Part shown: piece by piece, positions 1 to 5,331 of the stretch | How positions within the stretch are numbered: position 1 is the first letter of the stretch | Layout of the letters: every line of letters begins with the position of its first letter | Origin: Nitrososphaerota archaeon | Lineage (GTDB): Archaea > Thermoproteota > Bathyarchaeia > Bathyarchaeales > Bathycorpusculaceae | DNA: 6,399 nucleotides | Assembly: GCA_031282985.1 (NCBI GenBank) | Contig: JAITCR010000188.1 | Coordinates: 1 to 6,399, forward strand | Direction: 5' to 3' | Program-made: the position numbers and the translations under genes | The notes under the pieces: model-generated | The model's input: only the letters and a program-made list of their open reading frames with translations | Told to the model about the DNA's origin: nothing | The model's database searches: none

Positions 1-87
1 GTTTTAACGTTTCTTTCTGGGAGACAAATTTTGCATTTTACCATTAATTTCCATCTACTTGTCCACTCGTGAAAGATATTACACCAC

Positions 88-106
88 AAATCTCTCTAAA
101 CGTGAA
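88..106 (+). promoter_or_regulatory. Upstream motif shared by two operons (copy 1)
   Basis: The bases aaatctctctaaacgtgaa lie about 95 bases ahead of the TFB-like gene. A near-identical copy (17 of 19 bases) is on the minus strand at 3801-3819, about 120 bases ahead of the minus-strand membrane-protein pair. A TATTAC or TATAC string sits just upstream of each copy. The placement suggests an operator or an unusual promoter element co-regulating both operons. The other reading is that these are short inverted ends of a mobile module. No protein is known to bind it; this rests on the match and its position only. Confidence 0.4.
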
Positions 107-130
107 CACTCTCAAAAAAGAAACAAAAAA

Positions 131-208
131 ATGTTAACACAAAAACTTCCAACAAACACCCAACAAAACACCAAGAAACACACATTGGAGGTGCAAACAA
201 TTGTGTGA
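131..208 (+). CDS. Possible 25-residue leader ORF
   Basis: An ATG at 131 opens a 25-codon frame that ends with TGA at 206-208 and overlaps the TTG start of the TFB-like gene at 201 by 8 bases. The predicted peptide (starting MLTQKLPTNTQQN) is polar and rich in Thr, Gln and Asn, with no recognisable motif. No good ribosome binding site precedes it; the upstream bases are mostly A. It could be a coupled leader peptide for the weak TTG start, or chance openness in A/C-rich sequence. I favour chance. Confidence 0.15.
   Translation: MLTQKLPTNTQQNTKKHTLEVQTIV
187..193 (+). promoter_or_regulatory. Ribosome binding site for the TFB-like gene
   Basis: GGAGGTG is a full match to the archaeal 16S anti-Shine-Dalgarno and stands 7 bases ahead of TTG at 201. 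It decides the start of the TFB-like gene in favour of this unusual codon. The GTG codons nearby at 191 and 203 are in other frames. Confidence 0.75.
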
Positions 209-1103
209 AACTAAAACCTGCCTCGAATGTCGAGGAACAACATTTCTACACGACGAAAACACTGGAGAAATAGTCTGCAGAAACTGTGGCTTAGTACTAC
301 TTCAAACATTAGCATTCACATCCCCACCCGACCGCACCTCTAAACAGGGATCCATTAATCCAGTAGCATACACCAGTATTTCCGTAGGCACAGAAACCGA
401 CTCACACCAATATCTAGAAGTAGCCGTAACCAAAGAAGTCGAATGGATAGTACCCAAACTACACTTCCCACACAACACAATACAAATGGCCATCCACTAC
501 ATGCGCAAAATACGACACAACATGAAACAGCACAACCCTCACAAAATCCGCTTCACCAAAACCGAACTAACCGCCCTATCCATATGGAACGCCCTAAAAG
601 AACAAAACTACCCCATAACCTACAACGAATTCACAAAACAAATAACACCCCTCATCGGACCCATAAACCTAATGAAAACACAAAACCGCGCTAACTACTT
701 CATAAACATCCAAAACCGCACCCCCGACACAACCCTCATCACAGCCCACATAAACAAAATAATAAACACCCTTGAAAGCAACCAAATCATAAACAACATT
801 TACGCAAACATACTCAACAAATATGCCATCCAAATGGTTCACGCCAACCCAAAAATCACCGCCTGCCGCAGAGCAAAAATAGTTGCAGCCGCAGCAATCC
901 TTGCCGCAGACAAACTCCTCGCAAACCACCTACACCTACAACCCTTCGCCAAACTAACAAACAATGGAACAGGCAAACTATCCTCCCTAACAACAACCCT
1001 AAAACGCAATGCCCCACCCCTACCCAAACAATGCGCCGCCATAAAACTCAACGAATACCTCACCAAAGATATTGCCAAGGAGTTGAATTCTAGTGGAACT
1101 TAA
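201..1103 (+). CDS. TFB-like (TFIIB family) transcription factor
   Basis: Divergent 300-residue member of the archaeal TFB/TFIIB family, which recruits RNA polymerase to TBP-bound promoters. The N-terminus is a zinc ribbon with C7, C10, C26 and C29 and the family-typical stretch TGEIVCRNCGLVL. Residues about 35-70 replace the B-reader/linker and lack the usual arginine-rich PxSL-type motif. Residues about 75-175 and 180-290 are largely helical and fit two diverged cyclin-like repeats; the second has an alanine-rich helix near residues 225-240 (AKIVAAAAILAADKLL). The length matches normal TFBs. The start is TTG with a strong GGAGGTG 7 bases upstream. It is the first gene of an operon and overlaps the ParB-like gene by 11 bases. 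The middle of the gene is extremely G-poor and A/C-rich. The weak core suggests a specialised, possibly element-encoded factor rather than the housekeeping copy. The family call is firm for the ribbon and moderate for the whole protein. Confidence 0.85.
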   Translation: MCETKTCLECRGTTFLHDENTGEIVCRNCGLVLLQTLAFTSPPDRTSKQGSINPVAYTSISVGTETDSHQYLEVAVTKEVEWIVPKLHFPHNTIQMAIHYMRKIRHNMKQHNPHKIRFTKTELTALSIWNALKEQNYPITYNEFTKQITPLIGPINLMKTQNRANYFINIQNRTPDTTLITAHINKIINTLESNQIINNIYANILNKYAIQMVHANPKITACRRAKIVAAAAILAADKLLANHLHLQPFAKLTNNGTGKLSSLTTTLKRNAPPLPKQCAAIKLNEYLTKDIAKELNSSGT

Positions 1104-1470
1104 ACTTGACCAAATTAGGGCTAATACTTGGAACAGCAATTTTATGGACACGCAGGAACGAGAAGCCCTCAAACAGCACATGTGTGAAGCGGGTCCAAAG
1201 AAAACCTTGCCCGTTGTGGTCAGGTTGATGTCTGATGGTGGTTACGAATTAGTTGATGGAGAACACCGCTGGACCATCGCAAAAGAACTCGGATGGGAAA
1301 AAATACCTGCAATCGTACGTGAAGCAGATGATCTCCAAGCCAAAGCCTTCTGCGTTAGCTACAACAAACTACGAGGACGATTCAACTGGTTCAAACTCCA
1401 CGACGTAATAAAAAACGACCAAGACAACGGCGTAAACATAGGAGACATACAAAGGTGCACTATCAAGTAA
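1093..1470 (+). CDS. ParB-like protein, N-terminal part (frame broken)
   Basis: This is the N-terminal ParB/sulfiredoxin-like domain. Residues 1-17 (MELKLDQIRANTWNSNF) match the usual opening strand, and residues 53-68 carry the hallmark box LVDGEHRWTIAKELGW, followed by IPAIV. In the family this box binds nucleotide (CTP in true ParB), and members act in partition, DNA binding or nuclease roles. GTG at 1093 follows AAGGAG (1077-1082) by 10 bases and overlaps the TFB-like gene by 11 bases. The frame ends at TAA 1468-1470, but the neighbouring frame continues the protein without a gap from 1442 onward, so this is half of one gene split by a single surplus base. The joined product would be 356 residues. 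Composition flips inside this piece: balanced to about 1330, then G-poor. The frame break is a real mutation, a sequencing error, or programmed shifting. Confidence 0.85.
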   Translation: MELKLDQIRANTWNSNFMDTQEREALKQHMCEAGPKKTLPVVVRLMSDGGYELVDGEHRWTIAKELGWEKIPAIVREADDLQAKAFCVSYNKLRGRFNWFKLHDVIKNDQDNGVNIGDIQRCTIK

Positions 1471-1471
1471 A

Positions 1472-2164
1472 GAGCTCAAATGGATACTCTCCCTTAGCGA
1501 TTTAGTATCCCCAGCACGAATAACCCTTGAAGAATCACTAAAAAAATACCCCGAATACACCATAGAACAACTACACCTCATGTCCAAACTCCCCAAAGAT
1601 CAACAAGAAAGCCTATCTGAAACATACAAAAAACCCATAGCCACCCACCTCCTAACACGCCTTTTAGCAGCTTTTCTACAAAAAAACCAACCCACAAACA
1701 CCACTAACACTAAAACAGACCATAGCATAAACGATTTTACAGAACAAACAAACGAAAACGACGATGAAGAAGGAGAATATACTCCAGTAGATTTTTGGCA
1801 ATCCAAATGGTCAAACAACAATAGTGAAACTACATCGGAAGATCGAGTGCCACAAAATGCTATCAAAGATCAACGGGCTTTGCTATTGTCCACTGAGCAT
1901 AATTGTGACTGCGGGCGGCTCTTTCAAGTTAATTTTAAGAAAAAAACCATCATAGCACAAAAAGAAAACAGGCTCTATGAACACATAGACTGCAACATGT
2001 ACACGTTTTTGGTTCACTGTGATAGATGCGATAGCGACCATGAGGTCAAAATAAGCAATACCGAAACCGAAGATGAAGAAGCAGAGGTAATCCTTTGCAG
2101 TCATTGCGACCCAGTCAGGAAAGGATTTGTAAATGTCAACACTGGTGAAATTACATGTCATTAG
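1472..2164 (+). CDS. ParB-like protein, central and C-terminal part
   Basis: Continuation of the ParB-like gene in the next frame. The earliest ATG is at 1580, but the frame is open from 1442, and the bases from 1472 encode ELKWILSLSDLVSPARI, which looks like the helical central domain after a ParB box. An annotation from 1580 (194 residues) would cut off this helical part. Next come a basic helical stretch (TYKKPIATHLLTRLL), a low-complexity Asn/Thr/Asp/Glu linker, and a cysteine-rich tail. Counted from the ATG at 1580, the cysteines are 109, 111, 138, 147, 150, 173, 176 and 193. The pairs HCDRC and CSHC and the final TGEITCH suggest one or two zinc-binding ribbons. ParB-domain proteins with such a tail are uncommon, and DNA or protein contact is an inference. 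It overlaps the next gene by 32 bases. It is probably functional only if the frame is restored. Confidence 0.75.
   Translation, partial: ELKWILSLSDLVSPARITLEESLKKYPEYTIEQLHLMSKLPKDQQESLSETYKKPIATHLLTRLLAAFLQKNQPTNTTNTKTDHSINDFTEQTNENDDEEGEYTPVDFWQSKWSNNNSETTSEDRVPQNAIKDQRALLLSTEHNCDCGRLFQVNFKKKTIIAQKENRLYEHIDCNMYTFLVHCDRCDSDHEVKISNTETEDEEAEVILCSHCDPVRKGFVNVNTGEITCH
2117..2125 (+). promoter_or_regulatory. Ribosome binding site inside the ParB-like gene end
   Basis: AGGAAAGGA sits 7 bases ahead of ATG 2133 and supports that start for the winged-helix gene, although it lies within the coding sequence of the upstream gene. The alternative GTG at 2145 has no comparable site. Confidence 0.5.
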
Positions 2165-2759
2165 AATTGGCAACCTAGAAAGAAACGTCATCCAGTTGAT
2201 GTGGGAAGGCGATAAGCCGCCAGGCACGCCTGTCCTCATCTGGGATGGCATATGTCAAACTTATGGAATAGAATTTAGTGCTTATCCAAAAAAAGATCAA
2301 ACCGAAGAGCTCTCTAAGGAAAACAAGTACAAATGCGCCCTCACAAGACTAGTTAAAGCGCGCCTCATTAAACCTGAAACAATACCAACATCAACAAACA
2401 AATTTCCAAGGTTAAGTCCAAAAGGTCATGGCTATAACTATTATAGTTTAACTGCCTTAGGGCGGTTAGTTGCAGAAGAGTTACAGCAACCCGATCCTAA
2501 ACAGGTGTTATTCTTAAAAGAGCTGGATAATTTGAAGACTGCTTTAGGCTGGCTCAGGGCTTTGGGGCATGTTAAGGTTACGGCTGAGCAGATTTTGGAT
2601 GCATTATGGCAGTTGTCAAAACAGAGTTTTGTTGATAAAGCAGAGTTTAATAGGTATTGGAATGGAACTAAACTTGGTAGAATGTTGCAGAACTGTGGCA
2701 TGGTTAAGCGTGCTCGTGTTGGTATGAAGGATAGACGGCGAAAATATTTTTTGGTATAG
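2133..2759 (+). CDS. Winged-helix DNA-binding protein (two domains)
   Basis: A 208-residue protein without a named match. Residues about 16-115 look like a winged helix: helices at 17-24, 37-45 and 57-79 (KYKCALTRLVKARLI), a hairpin wing with GHGYNYYSLTALG, and a final helix LVAEEL. Residues about 125-208 form a second helical unit ending LGRMLQNCGMVKRARV then RRRKYFLV. That layout resembles the C-terminal winged-helix tail of DUF3631-type replication proteins of plasmids and phages (short helix, K/R-rich wing, final aromatic strand). The resemblance is by eye. It is the last gene of the TFB/ParB operon and overlaps its predecessor by 32 bases. G content is normal, unlike the G-poor middle of the TFB-like gene. 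Likely roles are transcription regulator or replication/partition accessory factor. DNA binding is fairly sure; the exact job is not. Confidence 0.75.
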   Translation: MSTLVKLHVIRIGNLERNVIQLMWEGDKPPGTPVLIWDGICQTYGIEFSAYPKKDQTEELSKENKYKCALTRLVKARLIKPETIPTSTNKFPRLSPKGHGYNYYSLTALGRLVAEELQQPDPKQVLFLKELDNLKTALGWLRALGHVKVTAEQILDALWQLSKQSFVDKAEFNRYWNGTKLGRMLQNCGMVKRARVGMKDRRRKYFLV

Positions 2760-2818
2760 CCATGGTTTTTGGGAAAACAACACAGCGACTGCGTTGTTTT
2801 GAGTTAAACCGTGGCTAT
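2756..2818. terminator. Nested hairpin between convergent genes
   Basis: Two stacked inverted repeats share a centre. The outer arms are atagccatggttt (2756-2768) and aaaccgtggctat (2806-2818), 13 bp with one G-T wobble. The inner arms lie in 2774-2800: 12 bp from aaaacaac to gttgtttt with one A-C mismatch and a CGA loop. The outer arms contain the last codons and stops of both converging genes. The structure is symmetric, with short T runs on each strand, so it could end transcription from both sides. Intrinsic termination in archaea usually depends more on T-runs than on hairpins, so a barrier or RNA-stability role is also possible. Confidence 0.5.
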
Positions 2819-3277
2819 CCTTGCTGGTAGTAGATGTGTTGGTTTTGTTTTGTGGCTGTTGTTATATTTTGTGTTTTTGATGGCAGCTTGCAGGTGTCCA
2901 ATAGCCGATATACCAAAGCTTGCCGTGATACATGCAAATAGTTGGTTGGGTGTATTAGGGAACAGGTTGATTTGCAGTATTTGTAGAGGTAGCATGGCAA
3001 AGAACAGCAACAGGGGAATTTCAAGTACTATGGGAAAAAGAAGGGTAGCTTTTTTGAAGCCAAATTTTTCTGTAAGCCACACAAAAAGCTTGTTACGCTC
3101 ATTACTCCGAAATTGACCTGGGTTTTCAAGGTAAAACCTGTAGGTCGAGTGTACATCAAAGCTTAAACAAAGCAACCACCCTACAACAAATAATGAATGT
3201 GTTTGGGGAAAAATAGCAGACAAAAAAAGAAAAAAAGGAATAACTACCATAATAGATAGTAATTCTTTGAACGACAT
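2804..3277 (-). CDS. Four-segment integral membrane protein
   Basis: A 157-residue hydrophobic protein with four likely membrane segments at about residues 6-23, 27-46, 79-101 and 112-132. It has a charged loop between segments 2 and 3 (FRSNERNKLFVWLTEKFGFKK) and a basic, polar tail. The pattern DVHSTYRFYL after segment 2 and GHLQAAIKN at the end recalls DUF5658-like small archaeal membrane proteins, but this is a weak resemblance. The ATG at 3277 lies 6 bases after the stop of the upstream gene and has no clear Shine-Dalgarno, so translation is probably coupled. Function unknown; if the upstream gene is a pilin-like subunit, this could be a membrane partner. Its last codons lie inside the nested hairpin. 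Confidence 0.7.
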   Translation of the reverse strand: MSFKELLSIMVVIPFFLFLSAIFPQTHSLFVVGWLLCLSFDVHSTYRFYLENPGQFRSNERNKLFVWLTEKFGFKKATLLFPIVLEIPLLLFFAMLPLQILQINLFPNTPNQLFACITASFGISAIGHLQAAIKNTKYNNSHKTKPTHLLPARIATV

Positions 3278-3283
3278 TTTGGT

Positions 3284-3679
3284 TTAGCTACAGGTAGCAG
3301 TAGTTTTTGGGTTTGTACGACTTAACTGAATTCCGCCATAAATGAGCCCAGCAATGACGACTACGACACCTATGTACATGAGTAGCTGCAAAAGATTATC
3401 GACAGCGGAGATCAATTCGGTAGGCAGACCTGCTTGCATCGTTGTCACATTCCACCCTGTAACCCAAAACGCCACGGGCTTTGCCACAGCCATAAGCACA
3501 CCAGCAATAACACACCCAACCAGAACTTTTTGTGCTCTCGCCTGCTCCTCAGGACCCTCAGCTCTGACCAAAGGCAAAGACCGATAAACAACCAATGTGG
3601 TAGTAATTAATGCAATAAACGTGGGCAGTGTGCTTGAGCTTAGAATGCTGGAAAGAAACAATGTTAACGTTAAAGTCAT
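3284..3679 (-). CDS. Small membrane protein, possibly VirB2/CedA1-like
   Basis: A 131-residue, very hydrophobic protein. Likely membrane segments are at about residues 12-33, 50-74 (KVLVGCVIAGVLMAVAKPVAFWV) and 96-119 (LLQLLMYIGVVVVIAGLIYGGI). A charged patch RAEGPEEQARAQK lies between the first two, and a short polar tail ends the protein. Size, paired helices and the Gly-rich last helix (VIAGLIYGGIQL) are like TrbC/VirB2 pilins and the archaeal Ced/Ted import-system pilins known to be related to them. No ATPase or other channel gene is visible here to support that. The ATG at 3679 follows a strong GAGGAGGA (3688-3695) by 8 bases, which fixes the start. It leads a two-gene operon with the membrane protein 6 bases downstream. 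The membrane location is firm; the pilin idea is tentative. Confidence 0.75.
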   Translation of the reverse strand: MTLTLTLFLSSILSSSTLPTFIALITTTLVVYRSLPLVRAEGPEEQARAQKVLVGCVIAGVLMAVAKPVAFWVTGWNVTTMQAGLPTELISAVDNLLQLLMYIGVVVVIAGLIYGGIQLSRTNPKTTATCS

Positions 3680-3800
3680 TTTTTTAGTCCTCCTCTGCCT
3701 CTTTTGTTTTAGAAATAGAACCTGTTGTTGAGCATATTTTGAATGCTGTTTTGATCCTGCGGAAGTATTTGCTAAAAAAATCTGAAATGTCTGTCAGTAT

Positions 3801-3819
3801 TTTACATTTAGAGAGATTT
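3801..3819 (-). promoter_or_regulatory. Upstream motif shared by two operons (copy 2)
   Basis: On the minus strand this reads aaatctctctaaatgtaaa and matches the copy at 88-106 in 17 of 19 positions. It lies about 120 bases ahead of the start at 3679. A TATAC string (minus strand, near 3825-3829) is just upstream. It could be an operator for the membrane-protein pair. Its opposite orientation to copy 1 means the two copies face each other across the whole left module. Confidence 0.4.
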
Positions 3820-3980
3820 TTACGTATACTATTATTCATACAGAGACCTAAAAATAGAGTTTATGGAAATTTTTAAAGGCGATTTAACCATTTAATGAAC
3901 ACACCGACAGGTTGTTTTAGCCTATGCAAGTTGCAAAATAACCGATAAGCCCACTTCACTCTAAAAGAATAAATCTCAAT

Positions 3981-4022
3981 AACCAAATAACCATCGAAAT
4001 ACTCATCATCAGTTATTTGGTT
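3981..4022. repeat. 11-bp perfect inverted repeat, 20-base loop
   Basis: aaccaaataac (3981-3991) pairs exactly with gttatttggtt (4012-4022). The spacer of 20 bases is long for an intrinsic terminator, and no gene ends just before it. It is better read as a protein-binding palindrome or a relic of a mobile element. Confidence 0.4.
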
Positions 4023-4112
4023 CTTTCACTCATTAAATCAAGAACGCCAGAGTGTGTGAAATAAAAATAGCGTTATCATTTTAAGTACATTTCAACGTCA
4101 AAAATGGAACAA

Positions 4113-4121
4113 TATTTTAAA
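4113..4121 (+). promoter_or_regulatory. TATA-type promoter of the toxin-antitoxin operon
   Basis: TATTTTAAA is centred about 36 bases ahead of GTG 4153. With the usual 26-base spacing, transcription would start near 4143, leaving a leader of about 10 bases that still contains the ribosome binding site GGTGAT (4144-4149). Confidence 0.5.
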
Positions 4122-4152
4122 GACTGCGTTGTAGTATTACCTTGGTGATTTC

Positions 4153-4362
4153 GTGTCTGAGAGTGTTCTTATTACAGCTGAAGATAGGGCGTTGCTGGTA
4201 AAGGTATCTGGTTTGCTTGAGGAAATAGTTGAAACTGTTAGCATACTTGAAGATAAAGAAGCTATGGCTAATCTAAAAGAGGCTGAGGCAGATGTTAAAG
4301 CTGGAAGAGTTCGAGATTATGATGATTTCCTCAAAGAGTTGAGGCAAACTGGCGAAATATAG
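4153..4362 (+). CDS. RelB/Phd-like antitoxin
   Basis: A 69-residue acidic protein that fits the small archaeal antitoxins paired with RelE toxins. A helical N-terminal half (LLVKVSGLLEEIVETVSIL) probably dimerises and binds DNA. The C-terminal half, EAMANLKEAEADVKAGRVRD followed by YDDFLKEL, has the typical 'ADVKAGR(V)xxYDDF' toxin-wrapping pattern. In this family the antitoxin neutralises the ribonuclease toxin and represses its own operon. The GTG start follows GGTGAT (4144-4149) by 3 bases, and a TATA element lies at 4113-4121. The end overlaps the toxin frame by about 14 bases, the usual coupled order of antitoxin first. The pair may stabilise the surrounding element. Confidence 0.85.
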   Translation: MSESVLITAEDRALLVKVSGLLEEIVETVSILEDKEAMANLKEAEADVKAGRVRDYDDFLKELRQTGEI

Positions 4363-4606
4363 ACTACAAGTCACACCCGTTTTTGAGAGAGCTTTTCGCA
4401 AATACGACATACCAACAAAACAAAAAGTTGATCCAGTAATAAGGTTGCTTGAAGCTGATCCTTATGTGGGAAAGCCTTTACGAGGAAATCTTTTAGGAAA
4501 ATGGTCGATTAGAAGCGGCGACTATAGAGTTATCTATATGATAAATGACACTGAAAAAATAGTAATACTCTATGACACAATGCATAGAAAGAAAGTCTAC
4601 AAGTAA
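4349..4606 (+). CDS. relE: RelE-family mRNA interferase toxin (CTG start)
   Basis: This frame is open from 4343 to the TAA at 4604-4606 and encodes a clear RelE-fold toxin, which cleaves mRNA at the ribosome. Counted from CTG 4349 it has 85 residues, normal for the family, and begins MAKYRLQVTPVFERAF as RelE proteins do. Key parts are GKPLRGNLLGKWSIRSGDYR (41-60), then VIYMI, and the C-terminal HRKKVYK with the tyrosine next to the end. Basic residues K42, R45, R55, R60, R80 and K82 and Y84 are candidates for RNA binding and catalysis. No ATG, GTG or TTG occurs in frame before 4445. A TGA at 4340 closes the frame upstream, so CTG is the best start. A weak GAGG lies at 4341-4344, and coupling to the antitoxin it overlaps is likely. 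Gene callers can miss it for this reason. Confidence 0.85.
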   Translation: MAKYRLQVTPVFERAFRKYDIPTKQKVDPVIRLLEADPYVGKPLRGNLLGKWSIRSGDYRVIYMINDTEKIVILYDTMHRKKVYK

Positions 4607-4621
4607 AACCTCAACTACTTT

Positions 4622-4662
4622 ACTATGCTAGACAAAAAACCTATATTTCTACCATAGTTTTT
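4622..4662 (+). terminator. Weak T-rich terminator after the toxin gene
   Basis: actatg (4622-4627) pairs with catagt (4653-4658), followed by a T run to 4662. The stem is only 6 bp with a 25-base loop, so the T-rich tail is the main support. It lies 16 bases after the toxin stop. Confidence 0.3.
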
Positions 4663-4690
4663 CCAAATTTAGAATTGGTATATTTCCGCT

Positions 4691-4700
4691 AATTTAAATT
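4691..4700 (+). promoter_or_regulatory. TATA box of an apparently leaderless gene
   Basis: AATTTAAATT is centred 27 bases ahead of GTG 4723. The usual archaeal TATA-to-start distance puts transcription start at the first codon or one base from it, so the mRNA should be leaderless. That agrees with the absence of any Shine-Dalgarno there. Confidence 0.55.
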
Positions 4701-4722
4701 AAGAAACCCCACGCTTATTTTA

Positions 4723-5262
4723 GTGATTAAGCTGTATAAATTGACTCTTGCTGAAATCTTTACGTGTAAATTAGATAGTGAAGCTTATGGTTTGTTAAAT
4801 CATTTTCCAAACATGGTTAAATGGTGGACCGATCAGGTGAAAGAGTCGCCGACAGCGTTTAGTGTATTTAGAAATCACTTTTATAGTGCTTGGAAAGAAA
4901 GTTGGAGCGACTATAACAGTCAACATGCGCAAACAAGCAGCTTAACTGCATATAACATGCTAAGGCTCTCAAAAATGCAACCCCTCAAAGAGTTAAAATA
5001 CAGTTTTGCAGTTGTCAGCCAAAGGATAGTGAAAATTGAAGATGAAAAACTTGTTTTCCCAACTAAACTATCCAAAAAAGCGCAGGTGCAACTGGTTCCA
5101 AAAAACCATACACAAACAACTCTTTTAGAGCAGACACAAAATGGGTATTGGAAAAATGGACAAATATTTTTAACCCCAAACTGGTGCGCCATACCACTCA
5201 CAAGATACATCGACTTAACCTCCGAAAAAGAAGATACACTCATACAAAAAATCCTAAAATAA
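4723..5262 (+). CDS. Hypothetical protein, possible TnpB-like N-terminal remnant
   Basis: A 179-residue protein I do not recognise with confidence. Residues 1-85 are helical with many aromatics (MVKWWTDQVK, HFYSAWKESWSDYN). Residues 100-165 look like a beta-rich module: KIEDEKLVFPTKLSKKAQVQ, then a turn NGYWKNGQIFLTPNW and IPLTRYIDL. The order helices, 'LxFPxK...', 'G.I.LTP.W..IPL' faintly recalls the N-terminal half of IS605-type TnpB proteins ahead of the RuvC nuclease, but no RuvC motif or zinc ribbon follows. If so, this is a truncated remnant. Otherwise it is a lineage-specific protein. GTG 4723 is leaderless behind the TATA box at 4691-4700. After the TAA the same frame stays open to 5448. 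The first half has balanced base use; the last third is A/C-rich. Confidence 0.7.
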   Translation: MIKLYKLTLAEIFTCKLDSEAYGLLNHFPNMVKWWTDQVKESPTAFSVFRNHFYSAWKESWSDYNSQHAQTSSLTAYNMLRLSKMQPLKELKYSFAVVSQRIVKIEDEKLVFPTKLSKKAQVQLVPKNHTQTTLLEQTQNGYWKNGQIFLTPNWCAIPLTRYIDLTSEKEDTLIQKILK

Positions 5263-5288
5263 CCCTATAACTTACAGATACACGGGGA

Positions 5289-5299
5289 TTTTAAAAATT
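5289..5299 (+). promoter_or_regulatory. Possible TATA-type element
   Basis: TTTTAAAAATT is centred about 38 bases ahead of ATG 5332. It would place a transcription start near 5320, ahead of a weak AGGA (5325-5328). It is the only support for separate expression of the small ORF that follows. Confidence 0.3.
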
Positions 5300-5331
5300 C
5301 ATACAGGTGGCTCTTTTTAATTTCAGGACAT

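Larger units (their letters stand above)
3680..4152. other. 473-base gene-free divergent region
   Basis: No credible gene is seen on either strand. The longest plus-strand openings are 10 codons (3863) and 17 codons (3895), with no recognisable product. The stretch holds the leader of the minus-strand pair with its ribosome binding site (3688-3695), the shared motif copy at 3801-3819, an 11-bp inverted repeat (3981-4022), and the TATA-type element of the toxin-antitoxin operon (4113-4121). No tRNA fold or T-loop consensus was found by eye. Confidence 0.6.

Noticed and set aside
443..694. 83-codon plus-strand ORF inside the TFB-like gene
   Set aside because: The product is a low-complexity Thr/His/Pro/Asn chain from the shifted frame, with no ribosome binding site.
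669..1078. Minus-strand ORFs of 86 and 79 codons under the TFB-like gene
   Set aside because: G-poor, A/C-rich coding DNA leaves few stops on the opposite strand. The products are Val/Cys/Ala-rich shadows without motifs.
2811..3116. 101-codon plus-strand ORF
   Set aside because: It lies wholly antisense to the four-segment membrane protein. The minus-strand reading has coherent membrane segments and an operon partner with a strong ribosome binding site.
3863..3948. Mini-ORFs of 10 and 17 codons starting at 3863 and 3895
   Set aside because: They are too short, and no motif or ribosome binding site supports them.
2787..4132. 11-base direct repeat gactgcgttgt at 2787 and 4122
   Set aside because: It is short, with unrelated flanks. 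One copy is part of the nested hairpin and the other lies in a leader. Chance is enough.
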